Shown: positions 46,141 to 56,344 of the stretch, piece after piece
Numbering within the stretch: the first letter of the stretch is position 1
Layout: each line of letters starts with the position of its first letter
Assembly (NCBI GenBank): GCA_003024785.1
Contig: PUQB01000680.1
Coordinates: 62,001-126,000 of the forward strand
Source: Selaginella tamariscina
Taxonomy: Eukaryota > Streptophyta > Lycopodiopsida > Selaginellales > Selaginellaceae
Reading direction: 5' to 3'
Length of the DNA: 64,000 bases
The notes under the pieces: model-generated
What the model saw: only the letters and a program-made list of their open reading frames with translations
Databases searched by the model: none
What the model was told of the DNA's origin: nothing
Position numbers and translations under genes: made by a program

Positions 46141-47130
46141 AACTTTAGGAACGGCACCATTGATTCTTGGTAACTTACTTTTTCCCAGGAAACTTTAGGA
46201 ACGGCACCATCCTAGCTGCCGTCTGAGAGGTTGCACCAAACCTGTCTCAGTCGGCAGATATGCTCTTCTACATCTCGGGTTTCAATTCTTGGTAACTTAC
46301 TTTTTTCCCAGGAGAGTTTAGGAACGGCACCATCCTAGCTCGCCGTCTGAGGGGTTGGCACCAACCTGTCTCAGTCGGCAGGATATGCTCTTCTACATCT
46401 CGGGTTCAATTCTTGGAACTTACTTTTTTCCCAGGAAGAGTTTAGGAACGGCACCATCCTAGCTCGCCGTCTGAGAGGTTGGCACCAACCTGTCTCAGTC
46501 GGCAGATATGCTTTTTACATCTCGGGTTCAATTCTTGGTAACTTACTTTTTTTTCCTAGGAAGAGTTTAGGAACGGCACCATCCTAGCTCGCCGTCTGAG
46601 GGTCGCACCAACCTGTCTCAGTCGGCAGGATATGCTCTTCTACATCTCGGGTTCGATTCTTGGTAACTTACTTTTTTTTCCCAGGAAGAGTTTAGGAACG
46701 GCACCATCCTAGCTCGCCGTCTGAGAGGTTGGCACCAACCTGTCTCAGTCGGCAGGATATGCTCTTTTACATCTCGGGTTCAATTCTTGTAACTTACTTT
46801 TTTCCCATGAAGAGTTTTAGGAACGGCACCATCCTAGCTCGCCGTCTGAAGGGTCGGCACCAACCTGTCTCAGTCGGCAGGATATGCTCTTTTACATCTC
46901 GGGTTCAATTCTTGGTAACTTACTTTTTTTCCCATGAAGAGTTTAGGAACGGCACCATCCTAGCTCGCCGTCTGAGAGGTCGGCACCAACCTGTCTCAGT
47001 CGGCAAGATATGCTCTTCTACATCTCGGTTCGATTCTTGGTAACTTACTTTTTTCCTAGGAAGAGTTTAGGAACGGCACCATCCTAGCTCGCCGTCTGAG
47101 AGGTCGGCACCAACCTGTCTCATCGGCAGG
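46140..47130 (+). repeat. E1-B tandem array, about 125-bp units
   Basis: At least seven units with 'aacggcaccatcctagctcg' at 46323, 46447, 46572, 46697, 46822, 46948 and 47072, period 124-126 bp, plus partial units before. Each unit contains inverted-repeat arms (GCCGTCTGAGAGGT...ACCTGTCTCAGTCGGC), a B-box-like 'cgggttcaattcttgg' and a 'ttactttttttcccag' tract. Confidence 0.9.
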
Positions 47131-47581
47131 ATATGCTCTTCTACATCTCTGTGCCGACTAAGAGGGTCGGCACCAGCTAGCTTGAGTCGGCAGCCACAAG
47201 GTTAGTCATCTTTGATTTTATTTTTATTTTAGGAGATCCTAGCTCGCCGTCTGAGAGGGTCGGCACCAACTTGTCTCAGTCGGCAGGATATGCTCTTCTA
47301 CATCTCTGTGCCAACTGAGAGGGTCGGCACCAGCTAGCTTGAGTCGGTAGCCACAAGGTTAGTCATCTTTGATTTTTATTTTTATTTTAGGAGATTCTAG
47401 CTCGCCATCTGAGAGGGTCGGCACCAACCTGTCTCAGTCGGCAGGATATACTCTTCTACATCTCTATGCCGACTAAGAGGGTCGGCACCAGCTAGCTTGA
47501 GTCGGCAGCCACAAGGTTAGTCATCTTTGTTTTTTTTTTATTTTGTCTCCTAAGCAATTGACTTATGTGTTTGCTTTCCAG
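47130..47581 (+). repeat. E1-B proximal repeats, 157-bp units, ending at the cargo start
   Basis: 'ggatatgctcttctacatct' recurs at 47129, 47286 and 47443 (period 157). Each unit has an exon-like block ending 'cagccacaag' followed by GTTAGTCATCTTT...TTTTAG. The last block's intron-like segment (from about 47516) ends TTTGCTTTCCAG at 47581, ten bases before the start codon, which supports reading the array as spliced leader. Confidence 0.75.
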
Positions 47582-47591
47582 AGTTTACAAA

Positions 47592-50500
47592 ATGGTGAGA
47601 GCTTCAAAACGTCTACTAGAGACTGCGCCTGATGAAGAGCCACGGGAAGAGAAGAGGATATCGAAGCAGAAGCGAGGCAAGAGAGGAGAACCATCTAATG
47701 TAGCAAAGGAGGATCCTCCAGTGACTCAGTCTGGAGTAGTACCATTGAGCAGGAGCAGCCTCCATCAACCATCACAGATTTCCCGGAGAGCTCGTCGCAG
47801 TTGCCTCCTTCATCCGCTGAGGTTGCAGTCCTGAACGAGCAAGTGCAGATGACAGAGGCAGTTGAAGCTAGCGAGGACGACTTGGAGGAGGCAGTCAGCA
47901 AAAAGAGAGGCCGCGGGAAAGCTGATCCAAAAGGCAAGAAGGCGAAGAGCGATAAGGAGCCGAAGGAGTTATACAGCATACCGGCTAGCCTGCATTTGGA
48001 GAGCTCACGAACCTGCTCGACAAAATTACTATCAAGGGACTTGGTGATCCTCCTGATGTGCCCATCTGTAGAATGCATTCGAACGAGGTGGTTCGACGAG
48101 TGAACCCAGGGGACTTGGACAGGCTGGTGTCATCGTTGAAGAAGGCTGGTTATCTACGCAACACGGCCTTGTTCATTCTGTCCATCGGAGATTGACTAAG
48201 GACACGGTTCAGTACGAGCAGCACCGGTCTTTCGAGCAAGCTCTTACTCAGCCGGAGTACAAACAGTGGGCTTCAAGGCTCTCAAACCGGAAGTTCAGCT
48301 GCTGGGACGGGAACCATAGGCTACAGGCTTTGCAGAAGCTCTACCGGAGGATGCAGAGGACAACCAGCGATGGGCTATTCGTGTTCGATCGAGTTTCATC
48401 TCCACGGAGAACCTCGACAATCTTCAACTGGTTTCGATGTTCCAATCGATTAACATGTGAGTATTTTCTTTTCTTTTTGTTAAGAGTTAGACTTACAGTT
48501 TCATTGAACAGATCTTCAGCAACATCTGTGGAAACAACGCTACCACATATTCTCCTCGCTGTAAAGGCGGTCTGCACTAGTACCGAAGGAACTCAGAAAA
48601 TCCTCGAGTCACTCACGGAGGTTGATCGTCTTGAGGTGCGGAAGTGGAAGGAGAGTTCAACAGGAAAGACGGCTTGGCATCCTCTTCCGAACCTGATTGC
48701 ACAAAGATTCTTTTCAAGGTAACCTCCGATTTGATTTATAGGAAAGAAGTTTTTAACTTATTCTATGTGCAGAACAAGATCGACGATGATCTCGACAGAG
48801 CAGTCACTAGTGCTAAGGGCAATCCACAGGTTGAGCTGAAACCTGAAGCAGCTAGTGTACAAGAAGCATGACAAGCGTATGCACAAGTTCCTCTCCATCA
48901 TAGACCCAGACTTGGGGGAGGAGTGGTTCCAGAAGGTGACGAACATCTCTCTCATAAGCAGTGTCGCTGGATGGGCATTGAGAAGCTGTATGCGATGTCA
49001 AAGGCGAAGATTCCAAACATGCTGCGACTCCGATACTTGAACAAGCTCACCCGTCTCGAATCCAAGGCAGAACAACAGACACTTGGGCTACCAGGCATGC
49101 AGGACAAAGAGTGGATCAAGTGGTTCACCTTGGACTTATATTGGAAGGCTGTGCGCGAGGAAGCCATTCAGATCCTTAAGGGGTTGCGAGAGGATGGTGA
49201 AGAAGTTGGAACGGATGTCGACTTCATGAGCTGGTTTGACGAGATGAGAACTCGGAGCAAGTGCCTGGTCTTTCAGCCCTTCCATGACTGCATACGGTTC
49301 ACTTATTCGATGGAGCCGAATGAGTTTCTGGAGCGTGAGGATCTGCGCGTCGGATGATATGGAGGTAAGCTTTCATTCCAGCATTGCTACTGTCTGACTT
49401 TGTGTTACAGGTTCATACTGGCGAAGAAAATGCACCGTCAGACGATGAAGCTGTGGACAGATCATACAAGCGAGCCTCACATGTGGTCGAAGAGCAGAGG
49501 AGCTCTAACACCGTTCGAACGGGAGCATGTTCCATTCTGGCTCGACTGTCCGTCGCAACAGCCACCAGCTTGGGAGAGCTCACTATTCGACGTGCACGCA
49601 ATGATCTACCAGCGATTGTTTGGGAGCCGGAGAAGTAGAGGCTATCAAGAAGAGCAAGATGAAGAAGACGGTGCGGAAGACAACTACACCTGCAAAGGGA
49701 TCGGGAGCGGGACCAAGCTCTTCTACAGCACCTCCGCCGGCATTCGACTTTACAATCAATGAGGTGCAGCCACTTGTAGCTAGTTTGGACATCAAGGACG
49801 ACCTGATGACCTTCATCCCGACCCTGGCTGCATCCCGTGGATCCTACGACCTAGCTGTGTGCGACATGGAGGAGATGAGCAGGTCTTTCTTCGAGCCGGG
49901 TGCTTCCCAGACAGAGGTGTACACCAAGCTCCGACAACAGGTTGACAGACTACATACGGTTGAGTCACAAACGGTGTTCCAGGAAGTGGTAGGTGAATAC
50001 GGCTTCAACCTCATCATCCTCGACTTGCCCAATGAGCTTGTATATGGAGGTGCTAGCATCAACAAGGACATTGTGCAGCTAGATCCGGTGAAGTTTGAGG
50101 AGGCCTTGCAGTTCAGTGGAATGCACTTGGCAGCGAGTGGTTTCATGGTCGTCTTCGCGAGTTCTCCTTCTGTTTCGGCGGTGATTCAGGCGGCTGGTAA
50201 TCAACTTGGAGGTTGCAGGGACTTACAGCGTCTACCGTGCACGAGGCTGGGGATACCGTGACAAAATTAAGGTAAGCTAGCTATTCAAGTTCAAGTTTAA
50301 CTTGGTCTATGTGGCAGGATAACTTGTTAGTTCTCTTGGTGCTGCAAAGCTCTGAGAAGAAGTCGAAGAGGCCAAACCCTCTGGCGTTGACGAACACGAT
50401 CCTCGTCGACACGCCGACCGTTTTCAGGAGGCTTGGTAAGGAAGTACTTTGCTTTTATCCTAATGGAAGTTTGTGCAGGATGATGATTCAACCGAAGAGT

Positions 50501-50752
50501 GTTCGACTCATGCAGCTTTTGATCGAGCGTCTCAGTAGACCTGGCGACCTAGTCTGGGATATTGGTTCCGGAACCGGGTCATCGTTGTTAGCTGCCGTCG
50601 AGCTCGGAAGGAATATTATAGGAACCGAGAAGAGTTTCGAACTCTCTAGGTTGGCAACAAACAAGCTCGCAGAGAACATTAGACCAGAGAATTACCTACT
50701 CAAACACACGTCCAAGCGTAACTGGTGGTTCGAGAACTGCAGCTTTACTTAA
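47592..50752 (+). CDS. ParB-like / beta-class DNA-methyltransferase-like cargo protein (E1-B), six or more exons
   Basis: Starts MVRASKRLLETAPDEEP; the leader acceptor at 47581 supports this start. Domains are a charged N-terminus; a ParB/Srx-like domain ('DVPICRMHSNEVVRRVNPGD' at 48055-48115, 'KFSCWDGNHRLQALQKLYRR' at 48288-48345); a long charged middle (48512-49620); and an MTase-like domain with 'NLIILDLPNELVYGG' (motif IV position, about 50010-50050), 'VAGTYSVYRARGWGYRDKIK', 'IQPKSVRLMQLLIERLSRPG' (motif X) and 'DLVWDIGSGTGSSLLAA' (motif I, about 50550). Order IV-X-I is beta class. DLPN replaces DPPY/W, so catalysis is doubtful. Introns are 48457-48511, 48719-48772, 49365-49410, 50272-50317 and 50436-50478 (43-55 bp). 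One-base shifts near 47745, 48000 and 49630 and a small deletion at 48195 break the frame as written. Bacterial and phage proteins often join ParB to N-MTase domains. Confidence 0.7.
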
Positions 50753-50839
50753 GATGAAAAGAAACTTTAGCTAATGTATATTGAGTAATAAATTAAGCTA
50801 ATATAAAAAAAATAAGATAGAAATACAACAGTTTTATAG

Positions 50840-50960
50840 AATTCTTTTTTGCCGACTGAGGCCAATACTGCCGACCAGAAAGAATATTCAAAATATTCTA
50901 GAATATTCTGAATATTCGAGCCCAGGCCTCCTGGGCCCCAAGCCTCCAAAATGGCGGCAC
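50840..50960. repeat. E1-B right terminus
   Basis: Contains 'gccgactgaggccaatactg' and a second 'gccgacc', GAATATTC palindromes and the terminal 'aagcctccaaaatggcggca'. It is followed by TCACACAAT (50961-50969), the probable right target duplication. Confidence 0.65.
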
Positions 50961-50969
50961 TCACACAAT

Positions 50970-51379
50970 AGCTTACGATATCGGAGGGGAGGCCTATCAC
51001 ACTTTGATAGTGCGAGAGAGGCCCCTCACAGCTAAACTCTAATACTTGACTTGGACGCTGCACGTATGTACAAGTGTGTATATACAATATTCACAATTCA
51101 TACGCGTACGTGTGTGAAACCAGTAAAATAACACGTTACAACTGATACACACCACATATAAGCATAAATGCATATATATATATATATATTATATATATAT
51201 ATATATGTAAGGTGATTATATTATTCTAAGCATAATGTGTGTATTTTCATAATATATATTTACAGATAACAAGGTGATTAATAACAATTAACTAGCTTCT
51301 ATTGAATTACGAAATGTGCAAAATTTGAAATAGCAAACTAACTAATGAAGTAGATAATCAGATATGTTGAATATAATTA
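50970..51379. other. Intergenic sequence
   Basis: Between E1-B and the reticulon-like gene; contains a TA microsatellite at 51172-51205. Nothing else seen. Confidence 0.4.
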
Positions 51380-52741
51380 CTAGCCTCGGTGTTGTTTACT
51401 GGCTCTTCTTGGAGAAGAGCGCGGGATCTTGCTTATGAATTGTGCATCCAGCTTAAAGTACTGCCCCTTCGCTTCATCAAACACCCTCTTCAGCAGTCCC
51501 TCGATTTGATCCTGGTACTTGTCGTACAGAAGCGGGAGTGTCTGAGCTCCAACCACAACTGTACACACATAGATATAGCTTATATACAAAAATCATACGT
51601 ACAATACTCACGTATACAATAACCTACATATACATATACACATACATAAGCAAATACTTACGTATATAAACGAGTGTGAGAGATTGAACCATGCACCGAG
51701 CTTCGATAGGATACAGCACAACCGTCACCTAAAGAAATCATATAAAAACATCAGCATATGTTTCATATGTATAAAGTAATGTTAATAGTCAAATATTATT
51801 ATTATGTAGTATACGCAATTAATTAGTACTTAAATGTGTTGGATATATATGGATATGTTAGACGAACGGTTAGGTAACATATGTAAACTTACTGTATATA
51901 AAATCATGATCGTTAACTAAGTTAAATAAACGTCGTCATAATTGATTAACCTTGATGAAGACCCTGAAATCCTTGCCAATGGCAACATCGTGAGCTGCGA
52001 GGAGGGCCTTGTTCATCTCCACACGAGCCGATGCGAAGTCGTGAACCATTTCCTCAGTAAGGACGATCGTGGTGCCCTGAACACATAATATATTAATACG
52101 CTTGTTCAATACGTTATGCTTTATATATAATACAACATACCATGTTTCACACGTAGTTCGATTAAATATATAATATTATATGTTTATAAATATATGTATC
52201 TATATAGCGCATATACATATTGGCAAGTTTTATGTATCCTGTTTTATATAATATGAGCATATTGCATACAAATACTAATATAAACATGCATAGACACAAG
52301 CGTATCACACGCATGATGCTTTTACATATAATATACATTACATGTATAACGTTCAACATGTTACTTAAATTTCTTGCTATATACATATAAACGGCCATAC
52401 ATTTACACAAGATAGATGGAAATACACAGACAGCATATATACATACATACTCATGTATATGTGTGCACATATATCAACATATATGCAATAAAATAACAAA
52501 TACGTCCTATATACAAAGCACGTAAAATCCAAATATAAATACATGTAAAATATAAACGTACACATACACACACACACACCTGTTGAGAAAGGATGCGCCT
52601 GCTGCCCAGAGAAAAAGGATAAGGGTGACGAACAGCAACACATTGCAAACAAGAGAGAGCAATGTGTATCCCGACCACTCGAACAGGAACCACGCCACTG
52701 TTGCCCAACTAGCAGGCTCATCGATATATGCACGTCCGCAG
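51380..52741 (-). CDS. Reticulon-like protein (plant RTNLB type), 5' exons not found
   Basis: Minus-strand exons with GT-AG borders: 52741-52580, 52076-51951, 51728-51662 and 51560-51380. The first recognised exon gives 'TVAWFLFEWSGYTLLSLVCN' and 'LFVTLILFLWAAGASFLNR', the first hydrophobic hairpin of the reticulon domain. The second gives 'TTIVLTEEMVHDFASARVEM' and 'HDVAIGKDFRVFIK'. The last gives 'GAQTLPLLYDKYQDQIEGLL' and a Lys/Arg-rich C-terminus. Reticulon proteins sit in the endoplasmic reticulum and bend tubule membranes. The first exon appears to lack the usual LWR.....SG segment between 'ADV' and the hairpin, and exon 3 (67 nt) is shortened relative to the family's second hydrophobic hairpin; these gaps resemble those in the cysteine synthase and B-box genes. 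The N-terminal exon was not identified. Confidence 0.75.
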
Positions 52742-53820
52742 CTACATAAAACAAAACCTTATATACTTATATATCTTCGCATGAAAAGAAAATCTTTATA
52801 TGTTATACCTAAATGGATATAATGTATACAAAACAAAAATGGATATAATGAACTAATGGATATACAGATTTCTATATTCCGAGCTCTCACATTGGTGGAG
52901 GTGAGGGGCACCTCTAATTGTCCCTACGGAGTGCTCGGATTTGTGTCTTTTTATTAATTTTCTTTGTCTTCTTAGGTTTAGCTTTTCCATTGTTTAGATC
53001 TATTCCTTTCTTATAGATTTTTTCTTTCTTTGTCCATGGATCCAAACATGCAATCCTTTGTCTGTAGAGTAGTTACTCATGCAATTGTTGGAGGTCATGC
53101 GGATGCAATTGCACAATCAATTTCAGATGATGGCAGCATTCATAGCCCAAGGTACTCCTTTGACATTATTATATTTATAATTGAACATTTTTATGCAATC
53201 ATTTTCATTAGATTTCAAGTTGATGGTGACGTACAATTCTTATGGCTCACACTGGTTTGAACCATGATGCTAGCTCTTGGTTTATGCAAATAATTAATGA
53301 AATAAGACATTTTTTAGCATTTCTCCGTGTTTAAGAATATACATAACAACACAAACATATTTCACTAATTAACATGAAATTAATTAGAAACAACAATTTG
53401 TTCATTCTTCAAATCACGAATGATTAAATTCCTTAATCTTCTTTGCTTAAATTGTAATTTTCTCTTTGAGAAGTGAATATGACTACATAGAGGCTGAGAA
53501 AACTACAGCTAATGAGAGGATCGCTTTCATTGGTAAATGCACATTCTCAAGTACTTCACAATTTCATTTCTTAATTCATCAACACTCATGCTTGATAAAT
53601 TTATCAACATTCAGGCTTGGTAAATTCATCAAGTCTTGCACAACCCTTCAATGTTCTTTATATATTTATTAAAAGACATGAAAAAATTAGTGAATGAGAG
53701 AAAAGAAAAAACAATAGAATAAAAAGTAAAATAATATTAAGGTTTGATAAACAATAAAATCTAAGTCAGTTACCCTCATTAGTGATGTATTTATCCTCTT
53801 GTACTTGACTTAGATTAACC
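52742..53820. other. Mostly non-coding; one possible short exon
   Basis: A frame opening with ATG at about 53036 (MDPNMQSFVCRVVTHAIVGG) reaches about 53153 before AT-rich sequence. I do not recognise it, and it may be part of an unknown gene or chance. The rest is AT-rich. Confidence 0.3.
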
Positions 53821-55640
53821 TCTGAGCTGGATGCATGCATGTCATGAATGACCCTTGGAGAAAGGTATAATAATAACCTTGAGTCCATAGACGAGGGCAT
53901 CTACTCTCTCAAAGGGTTGGTGAGTGTCACTTAGTGAAGTTATTCGACTCATGTCCATCAAAGTCACTTTGAGTTCATGGATGAGGGCATTTATTCTCTC
54001 AAATGAGTAGTGAGCATCACGATTCTTATCTGGTGGAGTCATTCAACTTAGGTAGATCAACTGGCTTTTAATCTTTATGACTAAAGGGAGGGCCTTTCAA
54101 AGCTTCCAGACTTTGGTACCATGAAACCCAATAGGAATGTGTATAAAGATCTCTTCGCCAATTCTTCATGTAAGGCTATCTTAACATCCATATGATGGAC
54201 CTTCCAATTTCTGCCATTGGCAAGAGCCAGAATCACCTGCACACTTGTCATCTTGACTACATGTGAAAGATTTAATCATAGTCGATGCCTTTATTAACCA
54301 ACACTGCTATAAGGCTCGTCTTGTGGCCAAAGGCTTTACATAGGTGTGGGTGCGTTTGAACACCCATTTAAAATCCATAAGCTTGTGTCCTCTTGGGGTA
54401 TTTAAAATTCAAATGTTAAAGTTTGATTCTCGATGAGAGAATCTATCTCGTTCTGAATGGTGGCACAATAAAACTAGGAATTAGCCCCATGGGCTGCTTC
54501 ATTATACATCCAAGGGACGGTATCATCTACTAACATGCATAATTCTTGATCAAAACACGGAAGTCGCATCTTTCAAAACCTTGCATGATGGCCTACATAA
54601 ACGAGGATTATCCAATATTTCAACAAAGTCGGACATGCCCAATAGTGACAGACAAGGTTGACAACCACTATTTCTTCAAGTTGCAGAGCCTCGTTAGCGA
54701 GTTGGGCATCTTTTAGTGGATGATGATGCTGAAGTTCGGCCTCATCATCCGCATTAGCACCACCATATCATTCTCGTGGTGAGGGGGTGCCCAAGCCCGA
54801 CATCATCACCCTCAATAACACCATTACCATTGAAATTTCAAAGAAAAAAGGAATAATAGATACCACAAGATCTTCATTGATGAAACTCGTAAATGGTGAT
54901 TTCATTACTTCACGGGTGAAGTTGTTCTCAGCAAAGATAACATCAGTGCTAACGAGGGTGTCTTTGGAAAGTGGGTCCCAAAGTTTATACTCTTTGTAGT
55001 TGCGTTCCCCATCACTTGCATAACTAACAAAAATAAACTTCTTACTCTTTGGATCAAGTTTTTTCCACAATTGGTCATGAATGTGAGCAAAGGCTACATA
55101 GCCAAGGATGAGTCACATCTAGCTTTTTTCCAGACCACATTTTCCCCTTTAACACAATAGTAGGAAGTTGATTTTGCATATGCAATGCCACAACAACTGC
55201 CTCTTGCTAAAATTCCTTATCCAACTTTACACCAAGTAAGAGGCTTCATGCTGCATTTAACAATGTTCGATTCTTCTATTTGGCAACTCCATTCTGTTGT
55301 GGAGTGTAGCATGATGTGACTTCATGTTGGATTCCATAGGCGCAACAAACATCACAAAAGACATTATTAAGATATTCCTTATCATCATTAGTTCTTAGCG
55401 CCTTGATCTTTTGATCCAACTAGGTCTTTACAAAAGCCTTGAAATGTTTGAAGGCCTATACAACTTCATCTTTGCTCCTTAGGAAGAAGACACACGTTTT
55501 GTAGCTAAAGTCATCGATGAGAGTCAAAAATACTTTGCACCAAAATGGTTGGGCAAAATTTGAGTGAGTGAGTTCAAAAGGGTGACTTGGCATGTCCAAA
55601 TCCCCAGCTTGTCCAAATCCATTTTCCAACATGGTATCAT
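53821..55640 (-). pseudogene. Decayed Ty1/copia retrotransposon fragment
   Basis: Minus-strand remnants in the order expected for copia pol: integrase 'FLTLIDDFSYKTCVFFLRSK' (about 55540-55470), a 'TPQQNGV'-like stretch near 55305, the integrase/RT joint 'KLDPKSKKFIFVSYAS' (about 55060) and 'STDVIFAENNFTREV', then RT fragments 'VVKMTSVQVILALANGRNWK' and 'MDVKIALHEELAK' (about 54265-54155). Multiple stops and frame changes. No complete LTR pair is visible. Confidence 0.75.
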
Positions 55641-55649
55641 AGCTATGGT

Positions 55650-56260
55650 TAGGCATGTGTGGTGTGTTCAAGCTTAGGGGGGAGTGTTGGAACTATGGTT
55701 GGATGGCCTGTGGTAGGCCTGGAGTGGCAGGTAGGGATGTGTGGTGTGTTCAAGCTTAGGGGGAGTGTTGGAACTATGGTTGGATGGCCTATGGTAGGCC
55801 TGGAGTGGCAGGTAGGGATGTGTGGTGTGTTCAAGCTTAGGGGGAGTGTTGGAACTATGGTTGGATGGCTGTGGTAGGCCTAGAGTGGTAGGAGGGCATG
55901 TGGTAGGCTTGGAGTGGCAGGTAGGGATGTGTGGTGTGTTCAAGTTTAGAGGAGAGTGTTGGAACTAAGCTGAATTGTGTTCAAGTGTAGGGGGGAGTGT
56001 TGGAACTATGGTTTGATGGCCTATGATAGGCATGGAGTGGCAGGTAGGGATGTGTGGTGTGTTCAAGTTTAGAGGAGAGTGTTGGAAACTAAGCTGCATT
56101 GTGCACAAGCTTAGGGGGGAGTGTTGGAACTATGGTTTGATGGCCTATGGTAGGCCTGGAGTGGAGGTGGAGTGTGTGTTCAAGCTAGGGGTAGTGTTGG
56201 AACTATGATTGGATGCCTTGTGGTAGGCCTGGAGTGGCAGGTAGGGATGTGTGGTTGAAT
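55650..56260 (+). repeat. 81-bp tandem array containing PPT/LTR-start-like sequence
   Basis: About eight units with 'ggggagtgttggaactatgg' at about 55682, 55762, 55843 and onward (period 81, later units with indels). Each unit holds 'gtgtgttcaagcttaggggg' followed by TGTTGGAACTATGG, which looks like a copia polypurine tract plus LTR start. It lies at the edge of the copia fragment. Confidence 0.85.
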
Positions 56261-56264
56261 AACA

Positions 56265-56325
56265 CACACAACCCGGGCGGTAGAGCGCTATAGGAGGTCC
56301 TGGGTTAATTCCAAGCCTGTCCAGA
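56265..56325 (+). other. tRNA-like segment
   Basis: 'gggcggtagagcgctatagg' followed by 'ggtcctgggttaattcc' resembles the D arm to T arm of a tRNA, but the structure is incomplete (T loop 'ggttaattcc' lacks the usual C). Probably a tRNA-derived remnant or a retroelement-associated fragment. Confidence 0.3.
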
Positions 56326-56344
56326 TCCATTTTCCAACACAAAC

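Larger units (their letters stand above)
42834..50960 (+). mobile_element. E1 copy B: MULE-like element, internally deleted transposase, ParB-MTase-like cargo
   Basis: 8.1 kb between a left end starting GGGGTCTCGGCGAAAAGGAG and a right end whose reverse complement starts GTGCCGCCATTTTGGAGGC; both continue to a second GGAGGC block. It contains a minus-strand transposase remnant lacking the catalytic core, a large repeat array and a plus-strand cargo gene. Relative to copy A, about 1.05 kb of transposase (A positions about 10547-10655 plus 23415-24355) is deleted. The termini and near 9-bp duplication indicate that this copy transposed as a unit. Confidence 0.7.

Noticed and set aside
46130-47080. 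The GTAACTTACTTTTTTTCCCAG stretch in each 125-bp unit as a complete mini-intron
   Set aside because: At about 21 nt it is too short to be spliced on its own. It may still provide a donor or acceptor paired with other units.
50309-50752. Bacterial contamination as the source of the MTase domain
   Set aside because: The domain is split by GT-AG introns, flanked by plant transposon sequence and partly duplicated in inverted orientation 40 kb away.
55659-55943. Repetitive proteins encoded on either strand of the 81-bp array
   Set aside because: The 81-bp period keeps frames open by chance (81 is divisible by 3); no start context or homology.
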